Below are positions 1-7,593 of a stretch of DNA of 64,000 nt, in pieces. Numbering within the stretch: the stretch's first letter is position 1; each line of letters opens with the position of its first letter. The DNA comes from Solibacillus faecavium (GTDB lineage: Bacteria; Bacillota; Bacilli; Bacillales_A; Planococcaceae), in the NCBI RefSeq assembly GCF_014836905.1, contig NZ_JACSPZ010000010.1:1-64000 (forward strand), written 5' to 3'. The notes below the pieces were generated by a model. It was not told the origin of the DNA. It saw only the letters and a program-made list of their open reading frames with translations, and made no database searches. The position numbers and the translations under genes are program-made.

Positions 1-1
1 C

Positions 2-77
2 TGGTGAGCCATGAAGGACTCGAACCTTCGACCCTCTGATTAAAAGTCAGATGCTCTACCAACTGAGCTAATGGCTC
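2..77 (-). tRNA. tRNA-Lys (anticodon TTT)
   Basis: Cloverleaf on the minus strand with CCA encoded at 2-4. The acceptor pairs GAGCCAT with ATGGCTC, and the T-arm has GGTTCGAGTCC. The anticodon TTT reads Lys. It is the last tRNA of the cluster inside the window; the cluster may continue to the left. Confidence 0.97.
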
Positions 78-82
78 CAAAA

Positions 83-157
83 TGGCTGGGGAACCTGGAT
101 TCGAACCAGGGCATGACGGAATCAAAATCCGTTGCCTTACCGCTTGGCTATACCCCA
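83..157 (-). tRNA. tRNA-Gln (anticodon TTG)
   Basis: Minus-strand cloverleaf starting TGGGGTATAGCC with encoded CCA at 83-85. The anticodon loop ATTTTGATT gives TTG, Gln. It is 5 nt from tRNA-Lys. Confidence 0.97.
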
Positions 158-162
158 ATAAA

Positions 163-238
163 TGGCGGTCCCGACCGGGATCGAACCGGCGATCTCCTGC
201 GTGACAGGCAGGCATGTTAACCGCTACACCACGGGACC
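163..238 (-). tRNA. tRNA-Asp (anticodon GTC)
   Basis: Minus-strand cloverleaf with acceptor GGTCCCG/CGGGACC and encoded CCA at 163-165. The anticodon is GTC (Asp). It lies 5 nt from tRNA-Gln in the same transcript. Confidence 0.97.
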
Positions 239-267
239 ATAAGTAAACTATAATATGAAATTAAAAG

Positions 268-342
268 TGGTGACCCGTACGGGATTCGAACCCGTGTTAC
301 CGCCGTGAAAGGGCGGTGTCTTAACCACTTGACCAACGGGCC
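268..342 (-). tRNA. tRNA-Glu (anticodon TTC)
   Basis: Minus-strand cloverleaf starting GGCCCGTTGGTC with encoded CCA at 268-270. The anticodon is TTC (Glu). About 29 nt separate it from tRNA-Asp. Confidence 0.97.
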
Positions 343-347
343 TATAA

Positions 348-423
348 TGGCTCCGAAGGCAGGACTCGAACCTGCGACCTGCCGGTTAACAGCCGGATGC
401 TCTACCAACTGAGCTACTTCGGA
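348..423 (-). tRNA. tRNA-Asn (anticodon GTT)
   Basis: Minus-strand cloverleaf starting TCCGAAGTAGCTC with encoded CCA at 348-350. The anticodon is GTT (Asn). It is the promoter-proximal member of the cluster, about 40 nt downstream of a sigma-A promoter. Confidence 0.97.
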
Positions 424-463
424 ATAATCATTTCTTAGCGACATCATCTTGTCGACTTTTATT

Positions 464-492
464 ATTATAGATATCGAAATAAGGTTCGTCAA
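464..492 (-). promoter_or_regulatory. sigma-A promoter of the tRNA operon
   Basis: On the minus strand, -35 TTGACG (492-487), a 17-nt spacer and -10 TATAAT (469-464). This is nearly consensus and is placed so that transcription starts just before tRNA-Asn. The rest of 424-617 is AT-rich and shows no gene. Confidence 0.9.
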
Positions 493-617
493 CACTTTTT
501 AATAATTTTTTCAAAAAAATAATTTACTTCCTTATTATATATAAAAAAACATATTCACCTGAAAAGCACATAATTTATCTTTTCCTTTATTCTCTACTAT
601 TTAAACATTTTATTAAA

Positions 618-1085
618 TTAAATTTCACTTCGCAAAAATTTAATTTTCCCTTGGCATATGCTACAAGAATACCTTTTTACATCCATCTTTTTTTTCCTTC
701 TATAAATCTGCCCACAACTTACACAACTATACATATGAACTACCTTTTTCTTTAGCTGCTTAGTTGGCTGCTCTATTGTAGAACAAAATCTTGGCGCTCC
801 AACCTTTTTCAATAAATTGCGGAAATCCGCATCTCGATGCTTATAGCCCATCCCTAAAATATGTAAATGATAATGGCAAAGTTCATGTAAAATAATCCCC
901 TTGAGCTCTTGTAACCCGAAATGATCATAAAGCTTTTTATTGAGTTCTATATTGTGACTACTTAACAAATACCGTCCACCCGTTGTTTTTAAACGACTAT
1001 TAAAATACGCTTTATGAACAAAAGGTCGGTTAAAATATTCATTAGATAACTGTTCTACAAGTTCTTGAAGTTGTTCATCTGTCAT
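618..1085 (-). CDS. sprT: SprT-family zinc metalloprotease-like protein (YdcK type)
   Basis: 155 aa. It carries the SprT HExxH signature HELCH at residues 67-71 and a C-terminal zinc ribbon with CVSC (121-124) and CSIC (141-144). The size is usual for the bacterial SprT family. The in vivo substrate in Firmicutes is not established, so the call is structural. It sits between tex and the tRNA operon, the same order as ydcI-ydcK-trnS in B. subtilis. The start ATG at 1085 follows a GGGGAGGTAG ribosome site, 75 nt after the end of tex. Confidence 0.9.
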   Translation of the reverse strand: MTDEQLQELVEQLSNEYFNRPFVHKAYFNSRLKTTGGRYLLSSHNIELNKKLYDHFGLQELKGIILHELCHYHLHILGMGYKHRDADFRNLLKKVGAPRFCSTIEQPTKQLKKKVVHMYSCVSCGQIYRRKKKMDVKRYSCSICQGKIKFLRSEI

Positions 1086-1107
1086 ACGCTACCTCCCCAC
1101 ACATAAT

Positions 1108-1137
1108 AAAAAGCACATATTAATTTATGCGCTTTTT
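1108..1137 (-). terminator. Rho-independent terminator of tex
   Basis: Imperfect stem AAAAAGC/GCTTTTT extended by CATA/TATG, followed on the minus strand by a T-rich tract, 24 nt beyond the tex stop codon. Confidence 0.65.
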
Positions 1138-1160
1138 ATTATAATTCATATTTATTTTCT

Positions 1161-3332
1161 TTACACGTTTAGTTGATTTTCCGGTGAGAGCATCGTTAAT
1201 GAAATACGCCCTTTACTTGCTTCTACCTTTTCTACCCATACCGTCACAATATCACCTAATGATACGACATCTAACGGATGCTTTACACGTCCCTTTTGCA
1301 ATTTAGATATGTGAACTAGACCATCTTGTTTTACACCAATATCAACAAACGCCCCGAAATCCACAACATTTCGAACAGTTCCTTGCAATTCCATTCCTAC
1401 TTGTAAATCATCCATCTGCAATACATCTGTTTTTAGTAAAGGCTGTGGAAATGCATCTCGAGGGTCACGCGTTGGCTTTATTAAAGTATCAATAATATCC
1501 TTCAAGGTTACTTCCCCGACATTTAGTGTTTCACTTAATGTTGATAAACTTAATTTACTAATAGCCTCTTCTGCCTTTTGCGTACCTACATCTTTTTTTG
1601 TTACGCCCGCTGCCTCCAAAATTGCTTCAGCCAGTTTATAGCTCTCTGGGTGAATACCGGTTGCATCTAATGGGTTTTTTGCTTCTGAAATACGTAAAAA
1701 GCCAATTGCTTGTTCATAGGTTTTGGCACCTAAACGCGGTATCTTTTTAAGCTGTGTCCGTGAAGAGAAGGATCCATTTTCACTTCGCATAGCTACAATA
1801 TTTTCAGCCACTGTTTTGGATAGCCCTGATACATATTGTAAAAGTGATGCAGATGCCGTATTCACATCAACCCCCACTTGGTTTACTGCAGTTTCTACAA
1901 TGAACGTCAATGATTCAGCCAGCTGTTTTTGAGATACATCATGCTGGTACTGACCTACACCGACAGCTTTCGGATCAATTTTCACCAACTCGGATAGTGG
2001 ATCCTGTAAACGGCGTGCAATTGATACGGCACTACGTTGCTCAACTTGTAGATTCGGGAATTCCGCACGTGCCACTTCCGATGCTGAATACACCGATGCC
2101 CCTGCTTCATTTACAATAACATAGGCAATATCCCCATCAGTTTCTTTCAATAACTCCGCAATAAATTGCTCTGTTTCACGAGATGCTGTACCGTTCCCTA
2201 TCGCAATAATACTAATTGGATATTTTTTCAGTAATGCTTTAACAGCCTCTTTTGCTTTTGATGGATCTGATGTTGTATGCGGATAAATAACCCCAACTTC
2301 AATCATTTTCCCTGTCTCATCAACTACCGCTAGTTTACAACCTGTGCGGTAAGCAGGGTCTACACCTAGTACAACTTTTCCGCGCATTGGAGGCTGCAAT
2401 AATAGATTTCTCAAGTTTTCCGAAAAAATGTGAATTGCTTGTGCCTCAGCTTTTGAAGTAAGTTCCGCCCGCAATTCGTTCTCAATGGATGGTTTAATTA
2501 AACGTTTATAGCTATCAGTAATCGCTGATTTAACTTCATTCACAGACGGGCCTATAAAGTTTCTAGGAATAAAGTAATTTTCCATTTGAGCAGTGGCTTT
2601 ATCTACAGGTACTTCAATTGAAACTCTTAATACTTCTTCTTTCTCCCCACGATTCACCGCCAATGTACGGTGCGGGGCCATTCGGTGGACAGGTTCCTCA
2701 TATTCATAATACATTTCAAATACTTGCTTCTCATCCTTATCCGCATTTTTCAACATAGTCACGAGCTTTCCTTCTCGCCAAGAAAGAGTACGTAGTTTTC
2801 CGCGAACTGTAGCATCATCTGCAAATCGCTCCGCTAATATGTCACGCGCACCTGTCAATGCGTCATCGATCGTTATTACACCTTGTTCTTCGTTTAAAAA
2901 CGGATTCGCAAGCTGTTCTAAAGATTGCTTACTAAATTTTAATATTTGTTCTGCCAACGGTTCTAAGCCACGCTCTTTTGCAATTGTCGCTTTGGTACGG
3001 CGTTTTTGCTTATACGGACGGTATAAATCTTCCACTCGTTGTAAAACTGTTGCTGCATTAATTGATGCTTGTAACTCCTCGGTTAACTTCCCTTGCTCAT
3101 CAATCAAGCGAACTACTTCTTCTTTACGTGTTTCGAGTTGTTGTATGTAATGGTAGCGGTCTTCTACTGCCTTAATTTGAACTTCATCCAAGGAACCTGT
3201 AACTTCTTTTCGGTAGCGTGCAATAAAAGGTACGGTATTGCCCTCTTCTAATAACCCAATAACTGCTTGCGCTTGTTTTGGTTCTACATTCGCATCTTTG
3301 GCGATTATCTGTAACATTTTTTGTTGCTCCAT
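1161..3332 (-). CDS. tex: Tex-family RNA-binding protein (YdcI)
   Basis: 723 aa, full length for the family. It has an N-terminal helical Tex domain with the RYRKE motif near residue 40, a YqgF/RNase H-like fold (VLGVDPAYRTGCK, about 320-335), helix-hairpin-helix segments (LPLS-to-RLGA region, about 500-560) and a C-terminal S1 domain starting around residue 650 (GTVRNVVDFGAFVDIG). Tex proteins bind nucleic acids and associate with transcription complexes; the exact role in bacilli is uncertain. It is 122 nt downstream of sigB, where B. subtilis has rsbX between the two. The ATG at 3332 follows AAAGGAGTGG. Confidence 0.95.
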   Translation of the reverse strand: MEQQKMLQIIAKDANVEPKQAQAVIGLLEEGNTVPFIARYRKEVTGSLDEVQIKAVEDRYHYIQQLETRKEEVVRLIDEQGKLTEELQASINAATVLQRVEDLYRPYKQKRRTKATIAKERGLEPLAEQILKFSKQSLEQLANPFLNEEQGVITIDDALTGARDILAERFADDATVRGKLRTLSWREGKLVTMLKNADKDEKQVFEMYYEYEEPVHRMAPHRTLAVNRGEKEEVLRVSIEVPVDKATAQMENYFIPRNFIGPSVNEVKSAITDSYKRLIKPSIENELRAELTSKAEAQAIHIFSENLRNLLLQPPMRGKVVLGVDPAYRTGCKLAVVDETGKMIEVGVIYPHTTSDPSKAKEAVKALLKKYPISIIAIGNGTASRETEQFIAELLKETDGDIAYVIVNEAGASVYSASEVARAEFPNLQVEQRSAVSIARRLQDPLSELVKIDPKAVGVGQYQHDVSQKQLAESLTFIVETAVNQVGVDVNTASASLLQYVSGLSKTVAENIVAMRSENGSFSSRTQLKKIPRLGAKTYEQAIGFLRISEAKNPLDATGIHPESYKLAEAILEAAGVTKKDVGTQKAEEAISKLSLSTLSETLNVGEVTLKDIIDTLIKPTRDPRDAFPQPLLKTDVLQMDDLQVGMELQGTVRNVVDFGAFVDIGVKQDGLVHISKLQKGRVKHPLDVVSLGDIVTVWVEKVEASKGRISLTMLSPENQLNV

Positions 3333-3414
3333 TATGCCACTCCTTTAAATTTTAAACTGCCTTTAGTGTATCACTTATGGATAAGTATTTTCCCGATTAT
3401 CGATCAAATTCCCG

Positions 3415-3445
3415 TAAAAAAAGAGCCTACTTATCTAGTAGACTC
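3415..3445 (-). terminator. terminator of the rsb-sigB operon
   Basis: Minus strand: stem GAGTCTAC/GTAGGCTC with a 7-nt loop, then a run of seven T. It lies 9 nt after the sigB stop. It shows that sigB is the last gene of its operon here. Confidence 0.8.
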
Positions 3446-3453
3446 AAACTTTT

Positions 3454-4239
3454 TTATAAAGATACGCCACCACTTGCTGCAATGGCATCCTGTAATTTTT
3501 TCACAGCTTTTCGCTGAATTCTTGAAACATGCATTTGTGAAATACCGAGTCTTTCTCCAGCTTCCTTTTGACTTAATTGTTCTAAATAGGTTAACTGGAT
3601 AATTTGTCGCTCACGCTCATTTAATACATTCATCGCATCCGCTACAAGCATTCGGCGGTTTGTCGCTTCATATCCGACATCTTCTCTTCCGACAACATCA
3701 AATAATGTTACTGTACTTCCATCCGAATCAGATTCAATCGAGTGATCCATTGATAACGCTTGATAGCTTCGTCCCATCTCCATTGCCTCTAATACTTCTT
3801 CATCCTGAACCTCTAAATAATCAGCAATCTCAGTAATTGAAGGAGAACGTTGTAGCGAAGTAGTCAATGCTTCTACTGCCGCTTTAATTCTAGGTCCTAA
3901 TTCTTTTATTCGTCTAGGAACATGCACGTCCCATGTTTTATCACGTAAAAAGCGCTTTATTTCCCCCACAATCGTTGGAACTGCAAACGCCTCAAAACTC
4001 CGGCCAAAAGAAGGGTCAAAACGTCGGATTGCACCTAACAAGCCAAGCATACCGACTTGTACAATATCATCATAATAAGATTTACCATGGGAGTATTTGC
4101 GAGCAATCGACTCTACCAATTGTTGATAATGGAGCACAAGGTTTGTCTGTGCTTCTTCACTGCCATTGTCTTGATATTCGGCAATCCAATTTAGTACTTC
4201 TTCTTTTGATGAATTTTTAGGTAGTGATTCTTTCGACAT
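3454..4239 (-). CDS. sigB: RNA polymerase sigma-B factor
   Basis: 261 aa, a sigma-70 group 3 factor for the general stress response. Region 2 contains YDDIVQVGMLGLLGAIRRFD (about 60-80). Region 4 ends with the helix-turn-helix LSQKEAGERLGISQMHVSRI (about 220-240). Its start overlaps rsbW by 23 nt, so the two are translationally linked, as in B. subtilis. The ribosome site GTGAAAGGAA precedes ATG 4239. In the family it is held inactive by RsbW and freed by unphosphorylated RsbV. Its own promoter type is found before rsbV and before the 29131-29535 gene. No rsbX follows. Confidence 0.97.
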   Translation of the reverse strand: MSKESLPKNSSKEEVLNWIAEYQDNGSEEAQTNLVLHYQQLVESIARKYSHGKSYYDDIVQVGMLGLLGAIRRFDPSFGRSFEAFAVPTIVGEIKRFLRDKTWDVHVPRRIKELGPRIKAAVEALTTSLQRSPSITEIADYLEVQDEEVLEAMEMGRSYQALSMDHSIESDSDGSTVTLFDVVGREDVGYEATNRRMLVADAMNVLNERERQIIQLTYLEQLSQKEAGERLGISQMHVSRIQRKAVKKLQDAIAASGGVSL

Positions 4240-4687
4240 TTCCTTTCACCTGCTCTCTCGAGACATACTTCGTCATGAAAACAGTGACGCCACCTTCGTT
4301 AGTTAATTTCACTTCATCCATTAAAGTTTCCATTAAAAAAATTCCTAATCCCCCTTCACGTAAAAGGGCTACGTTTTCATCTTCGTGATATGGACCAATC
4401 TTTGATTTTACTTCTTCAAAATTAAAACTTACACCATAATCAGCTACCATTATTTCAATTTTATTTTCGAATAATGCACATCCAATTACAACTTCACCAT
4501 CTTCGTTGGCTTTATATGCATGGTGGACAACATTTGTTACCGCTTCACTTGTAGCTATTTTTAAATCTTCAATTTCATCATAAGTAAATCCAACTCGCAT
4601 CGCTAATCCTGAAATAGTCAGACGGATTACACTTACATATTGCGACTTGGCAGGTACTCGAATTTCAATATAGTCAAATGCCTTCAT
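4217..4687 (-). CDS. rsbW: anti-sigma-B factor and serine kinase RsbW
   Basis: 156 aa, GHKL ATPase fold. The N-box is EAVTNVVHHAY (about 48-58), with a later glycine motif EGGLGIFLMETL (about 110-122). RsbW binds SigB and phosphorylates RsbV on serine. The start codon shares one base with the rsbV stop (TAATG), indicating tight coupling of the antagonist pair. The length and motif order match the family. Confidence 0.97.
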   Translation of the reverse strand: MKAFDYIEIRVPAKSQYVSVIRLTISGLAMRVGFTYDEIEDLKIATSEAVTNVVHHAYKANEDGEVVIGCALFENKIEIMVADYGVSFNFEEVKSKIGPYHEDENVALLREGGLGIFLMETLMDEVKLTNEGGVTVFMTKYVSREQVKGNVERITT

Positions 4688-5019
4688 TATTTCAACTCCA
4701 ATTCCTCGTCTGTCTCAATACTCATCAGTTCACTTAATCCTGTAATTTCAAACAATCTAACTAAACGATTTGATAAGCCCACTAATTTAAGTGATGCATT
4801 GTCCCTTGTCACCTTTTTATAAAACGCAACAAAAATCCCTAAACCTGTACTATCCATATAATTTACTTTTGATAAGTCCAACTCAATTACACGGCCTTCA
4901 ACAATTTGCACCGTTTCCAATTCTTCACGCAATACCGGAGCTGTATAAGTATCGATTTCACCCTCGATATAGCCTCGCAAAACATTACCATCTTCTCTAA
5001 ATTGAACATTCACATTCAT
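4687..5019 (-). CDS. rsbV: anti-sigma factor antagonist RsbV
   Basis: 110 aa STAS-domain protein. The phosphorylatable serine is S57 in the motif YMDSTGLGIF, matching Ser56 of the B. subtilis protein by alignment from memory. When dephosphorylated by RsbU it sequesters RsbW. The ribosome site GGAGGTG lies 8 nt before ATG 5019. The 69-nt gap to rsbU contains a SigB-type promoter, so rsbV-rsbW-sigB can be transcribed separately. Confidence 0.97.
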   Translation of the reverse strand: MNVNVQFREDGNVLRGYIEGEIDTYTAPVLREELETVQIVEGRVIELDLSKVNYMDSTGLGIFVAFYKKVTRDNASLKLVGLSNRLVRLFEITGLSELMSIETDEELELK

Positions 5020-5052
5020 TATTAGACACCTCCATCTATAAACTTAATTACA

Positions 5053-5078
5053 TTACCCAAATCCCTAGGTAACTAAAC
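5053..5078 (-). promoter_or_regulatory. SigB-dependent autoregulatory promoter before rsbV
   Basis: Minus strand: -35 GTTTAG (5078-5073), a 14-nt spacer and -10 GGGTAA (5058-5053). The SigB consensus is GTTTAA-N12-15-GGGTAT. It lies about 34 nt upstream of rsbV ATG. The location matches the known sigma-B promoter of the B. subtilis rsb operon. Confidence 0.85.
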
Positions 5079-5088
5079 ATAAAATTAT

Positions 5089-6081
5089 TTATTTTTTAAA
5101 AATGACGACTGTAAAATCATCCTCTAAATCAAACTCCGGCAGACTCTTTAAGTATGCATACATTTTTTCACACATTTCCTGAGCCGTAAAGTGACGATAA
5201 CTCAATGCTATGTTTTTAATTACATCCCGTGGATCCAGTTCCCCCTGTTTCCGGAAATCTGTTACGCCATCTGTCATCATTACGATGAAATCGCCTTCCT
5301 CGAGCTGTACTTCGTATTGTGGATATTTAACTTCGGGCATAACACCCAAAAGTAATCCTTTTGATTCTAAATCGAAAAAAGTTCTTTTACTGGAATTATA
5401 ATATAAAGAGGGCTCATGACCAGCTGAACCGTATGTAAATTTACCATTTTCGACATTGTAAGTACCATAAAACATTGAGACAAACATACTATCATCTACA
5501 CTTTTTTCAATAATTCGATTTAACACTCCCAAAATATGAGACGGTGCATTATTAGAGCATTCAAGTGTATCAAGACCGTACTTTACCATCGACATACAAA
5601 GCGCTGCCGGAACACCCTTCCCTACAACATCCGTTACCGCTACACTCACATTCGATTTATCTCCCAAAAAATGAACATAATCACCATTCATCTTCCGTAT
5701 CGGTATTGATACCATTCCGATATCAATATCTTTAAATTGGGGAATTTCCGTGCTCAATATCATATTTTGAATTTTTGTAGCAACATTCATCTCCATACGC
5801 AGTTCTTCCTGCTGTTCTAACAAACTTTGATGCTCTTTTAAGGTTAAACCAAAATGGACCATAATCTCAATTAAAAAATCATAGCTATGCGAAATATATT
5901 CGGGTAAGTCAGGATAGAGTTGCTCCATCGCATGTTTATGAATATTTATTACTTCTTCCGGAGCTACTTTCTTCTGGATTAACTGGCGAATAAAGTTTTG
6001 GCCAATATATAAATTCCTTTCCGTTTGATTTGATAAAAAGTCCGATAATATTTTTTGATATTGCATTTGCAGCTCTTTCAA
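5089..6081 (-). CDS. rsbU: PP2C-type phosphatase RsbU
   Basis: 330 aa. The N-terminal helical domain (about 1-85) is the RsbT-binding part. The PPM phosphatase domain has metal aspartates in MNGDYVHF (D134), TDVVGKG (D151) and MMTDGVTD (about 272). It dephosphorylates RsbV-P when RsbT binds. The start is TTG at 6081 with AGGATGTGAT upstream, 16 nt after rsbT; the N-terminus aligns with the family at this codon. All catalytic residues visible are intact, so the output end of the pathway looks functional. Confidence 0.95.
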   Translation of the reverse strand: MKELQMQYQKILSDFLSNQTERNLYIGQNFIRQLIQKKVAPEEVINIHKHAMEQLYPDLPEYISHSYDFLIEIMVHFGLTLKEHQSLLEQQEELRMEMNVATKIQNMILSTEIPQFKDIDIGMVSIPIRKMNGDYVHFLGDKSNVSVAVTDVVGKGVPAALCMSMVKYGLDTLECSNNAPSHILGVLNRIIEKSVDDSMFVSMFYGTYNVENGKFTYGSAGHEPSLYYNSSKRTFFDLESKGLLLGVMPEVKYPQYEVQLEEGDFIVMMTDGVTDFRKQGELDPRDVIKNIALSYRHFTAQEMCEKMYAYLKSLPEFDLEDDFTVVIFKK

Positions 6082-6097
6082 ATTTTATCACATCCTA

Positions 6098-6499
6098 CTA
6101 AACCCATTTTTCAATAATTATAGTCGTTCCTTTTTCAACAGAGGATTGGATATCCATCGTATCCATTAATCTTTTAACACCTGGCAGCCCTGCACCTAGC
6201 CCCCCGGAAGTGGAATAACCATCTTCCATTACTTTTTTTATATTATTTATTCCGGGTCCTTTATCTGCCGCTGTAATACGAATACCAACTTTCACACCCT
6301 CGCTAATACGCTCGATTGTCACTTCCCCTGCCCTAGCATATAAATATATATTTCTGGCAAGTTCACTAATTGCAGTCGTAATTCGAGCCTGATCTACCGC
6401 GCCAAAGCCAATAGCTTTCGCTTCGTTTCGTCCAAGTTGGCGTGCAGCTACAATATCCCATTCTGTTATAATCTCTACGGTAGATTTCGTCTTCATCAT
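6098..6499 (-). CDS. rsbT: serine kinase / RsbU activator RsbT
   Basis: 133 aa GHKL kinase. The N-box is SELARNIY (45-52), the G1 box DKGPG (79-83) and the G2 box GGLGAGLPG (99-107). In the family, RsbT phosphorylates RsbS and RsbR in the stressosome and, once released, activates RsbU. Here it is the first gene of the operon. Neither rsbR nor rsbS is present upstream; only 283 nt with a promoter separate it from mazF. The ribosome site is GGAGGC before ATG ATG; the first ATG at 6499 is used. Confidence 0.95.
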   Translation of the reverse strand: MMKTKSTVEIITEWDIVAARQLGRNEAKAIGFGAVDQARITTAISELARNIYLYARAGEVTIERISEGVKVGIRITAADKGPGINNIKKVMEDGYSTSGGLGAGLPGVKRLMDTMDIQSSVEKGTTIIIEKWV

Positions 6500-6524
6500 A
6501 GTGCCTCCAATTTCCTACATTTTC

Positions 6525-6552
6525 ATTATACGGAGTTAATACACATTATCAA
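6525..6552 (-). promoter_or_regulatory. sigma-A promoter of the rsbT-U-V-W-sigB operon
   Basis: Minus strand: -35 TTGATA (6552-6547), a 16-nt spacer and -10 TATAAT (6530-6525), 26 nt before the rsbT start. It is the only good sigma-A match between the mazF terminator and rsbT. It implies that the operon starts here rather than by readthrough from mazF. Confidence 0.75.
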
Positions 6553-6739
6553 TTTTCGGAATTATTAATCTTTTTTATTATAGCATACGGTATGTTTATA
6601 ACTTAAATTTGATTTCAAAATTATTTTTAATTAGAAGTATATCTATATAAATACTCGATGTATTTATTGTAAACTATTTGTTATATTTTTACATGATTAC
6701 AGCTTACTATTTATAAAATAATATTATTGTGAAGATAAT

Positions 6740-6776
6740 AAAAAGCATCGAAACCATAAGTTTCGATGCTTTTTTT
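6740..6776 (-). terminator. terminator of mazF
   Basis: Perfect stem AAAGCATCGAAAC/GTTTCGATGCTTT with T runs on both sides. It lies just after the mazF stop and separates the toxin-antitoxin unit from the rsb operon. Between it and the rsbT promoter (6553-6739) I see only AT-rich sequence. Confidence 0.85.
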
Positions 6777-6781
6777 ATGTA

Positions 6782-7132
6782 TTAAAATTTTACGAGTCCT
6801 AAACTAATATTGAGCGCGATATCGACTTCCTGCATTAGTTTTGTGTCAAGCTGAGTAATCCGATCTGTTAATCGTGACTTATCAATTGTACGCAATTGCT
6901 CAAGCAAAATTACCGAATCGCGTTCAAAACCATACTTTTTCGCATCGATTTCTACATGTGTAGGTAATTTTGCTTTTTGAATTTGCGCAGTTATTGCAGC
7001 TATTATGACAGTTGGACTGAAACGATTTCCAATATCATTTTGTATAATAAGCACGGGTCTAGTCCCGCCTTGTTCTGAACCTACCACTGGTGATAGGTCA
7101 GCAAAAAAAACGTCTCCACGTTTTACAATCAA
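6782..7132 (-). CDS. ndoA: MazF/EndoA-type endoribonuclease toxin
   Basis: 116 aa PemK/MazF-fold ribonuclease, very close to B. subtilis EndoA, which cleaves mRNA at UACAU. Visible family blocks are [19 protein letters not shown] (5-23), [12 protein letters not shown] and the C-terminal [10 protein letters not shown] region. The start is TTG at 7132, preceded by GCGGGGGATGA, which is embedded in the end of the antitoxin gene. Only 4 nt separate the two genes. The order alr-antitoxin-toxin-rsb is conserved with B. subtilis. Confidence 0.95.
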   Translation of the reverse strand: MIVKRGDVFFADLSPVVGSEQGGTRPVLIIQNDIGNRFSPTVIIAAITAQIQKAKLPTHVEIDAKKYGFERDSVILLEQLRTIDKSRLTDRITQLDTKLMQEVDIALNISLGLVKF

Positions 7133-7136
7133 CTTG

Positions 7137-7424
7137 TCATCCCCCGCTTACGAGACGCTCCACCATATGTTCCGCTTCATACTCTGCATGCAAGCACTCA
7201 CTGCAAATTGTCAGATTAATTTGCGACATTTCCACATAGCCCTTTATTAAAGCTTCCCGTATTTGATTTGGTTGCATATGCTTTGTATATTTTTGAGTCG
7301 CCAAATACGCCATCATATAACCACTCTCAGTATTGCGTCCAAACGTTCTTTCAAATTGAGTAACTAGCTCATTTGGTATGTCAATTACCACTTCTTCTAC
7401 TTCTACCAATTCCTTCGCGTACAA
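7137..7424 (-). CDS. ndoAI: MazE-like antitoxin of the EndoA pair (EndoAI)
   Basis: 95 aa with the start used here, TTG at 7424, placed 6 nt after the ribosome site GGTGGAGGTG. An in-frame ATG at 7451 would give 104 aa but has no ribosome site in front, and family members are about 93 aa. The C-terminus [12 protein letters not shown]...ERLVSGG is typical for the family and wraps the toxin. The N-terminal ribbon-helix-helix (about 8-45, [14 protein letters not shown]) is more divergent. It binds and neutralises the downstream toxin and probably represses the pair. Confidence 0.85.
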   Translation of the reverse strand: MYAKELVEVEEVVIDIPNELVTQFERTFGRNTESGYMMAYLATQKYTKHMQPNQIREALIKGYVEMSQINLTICSECLHAEYEAEHMVERLVSGG

Positions 7425-7593
7425 AACAAGCACCTCCACCGAACATCCCATTTCCCATTAATTCTATCATTGATTACCTACAATGAAAAGACAGGAAAAT
7501 AAAAAAACTGACAATTCTCGCTATTAGGGGGATAAATGTGAACATATTTGTTTCGATTTTTTGGAATTTTTTACAGTAAAATTACATCGAAAT

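Noticed and set aside
217-495. 92-aa ORF over tRNA genes
   Set aside because: It reads through three tRNAs on the minus strand and is an artefact of tRNA sequence.
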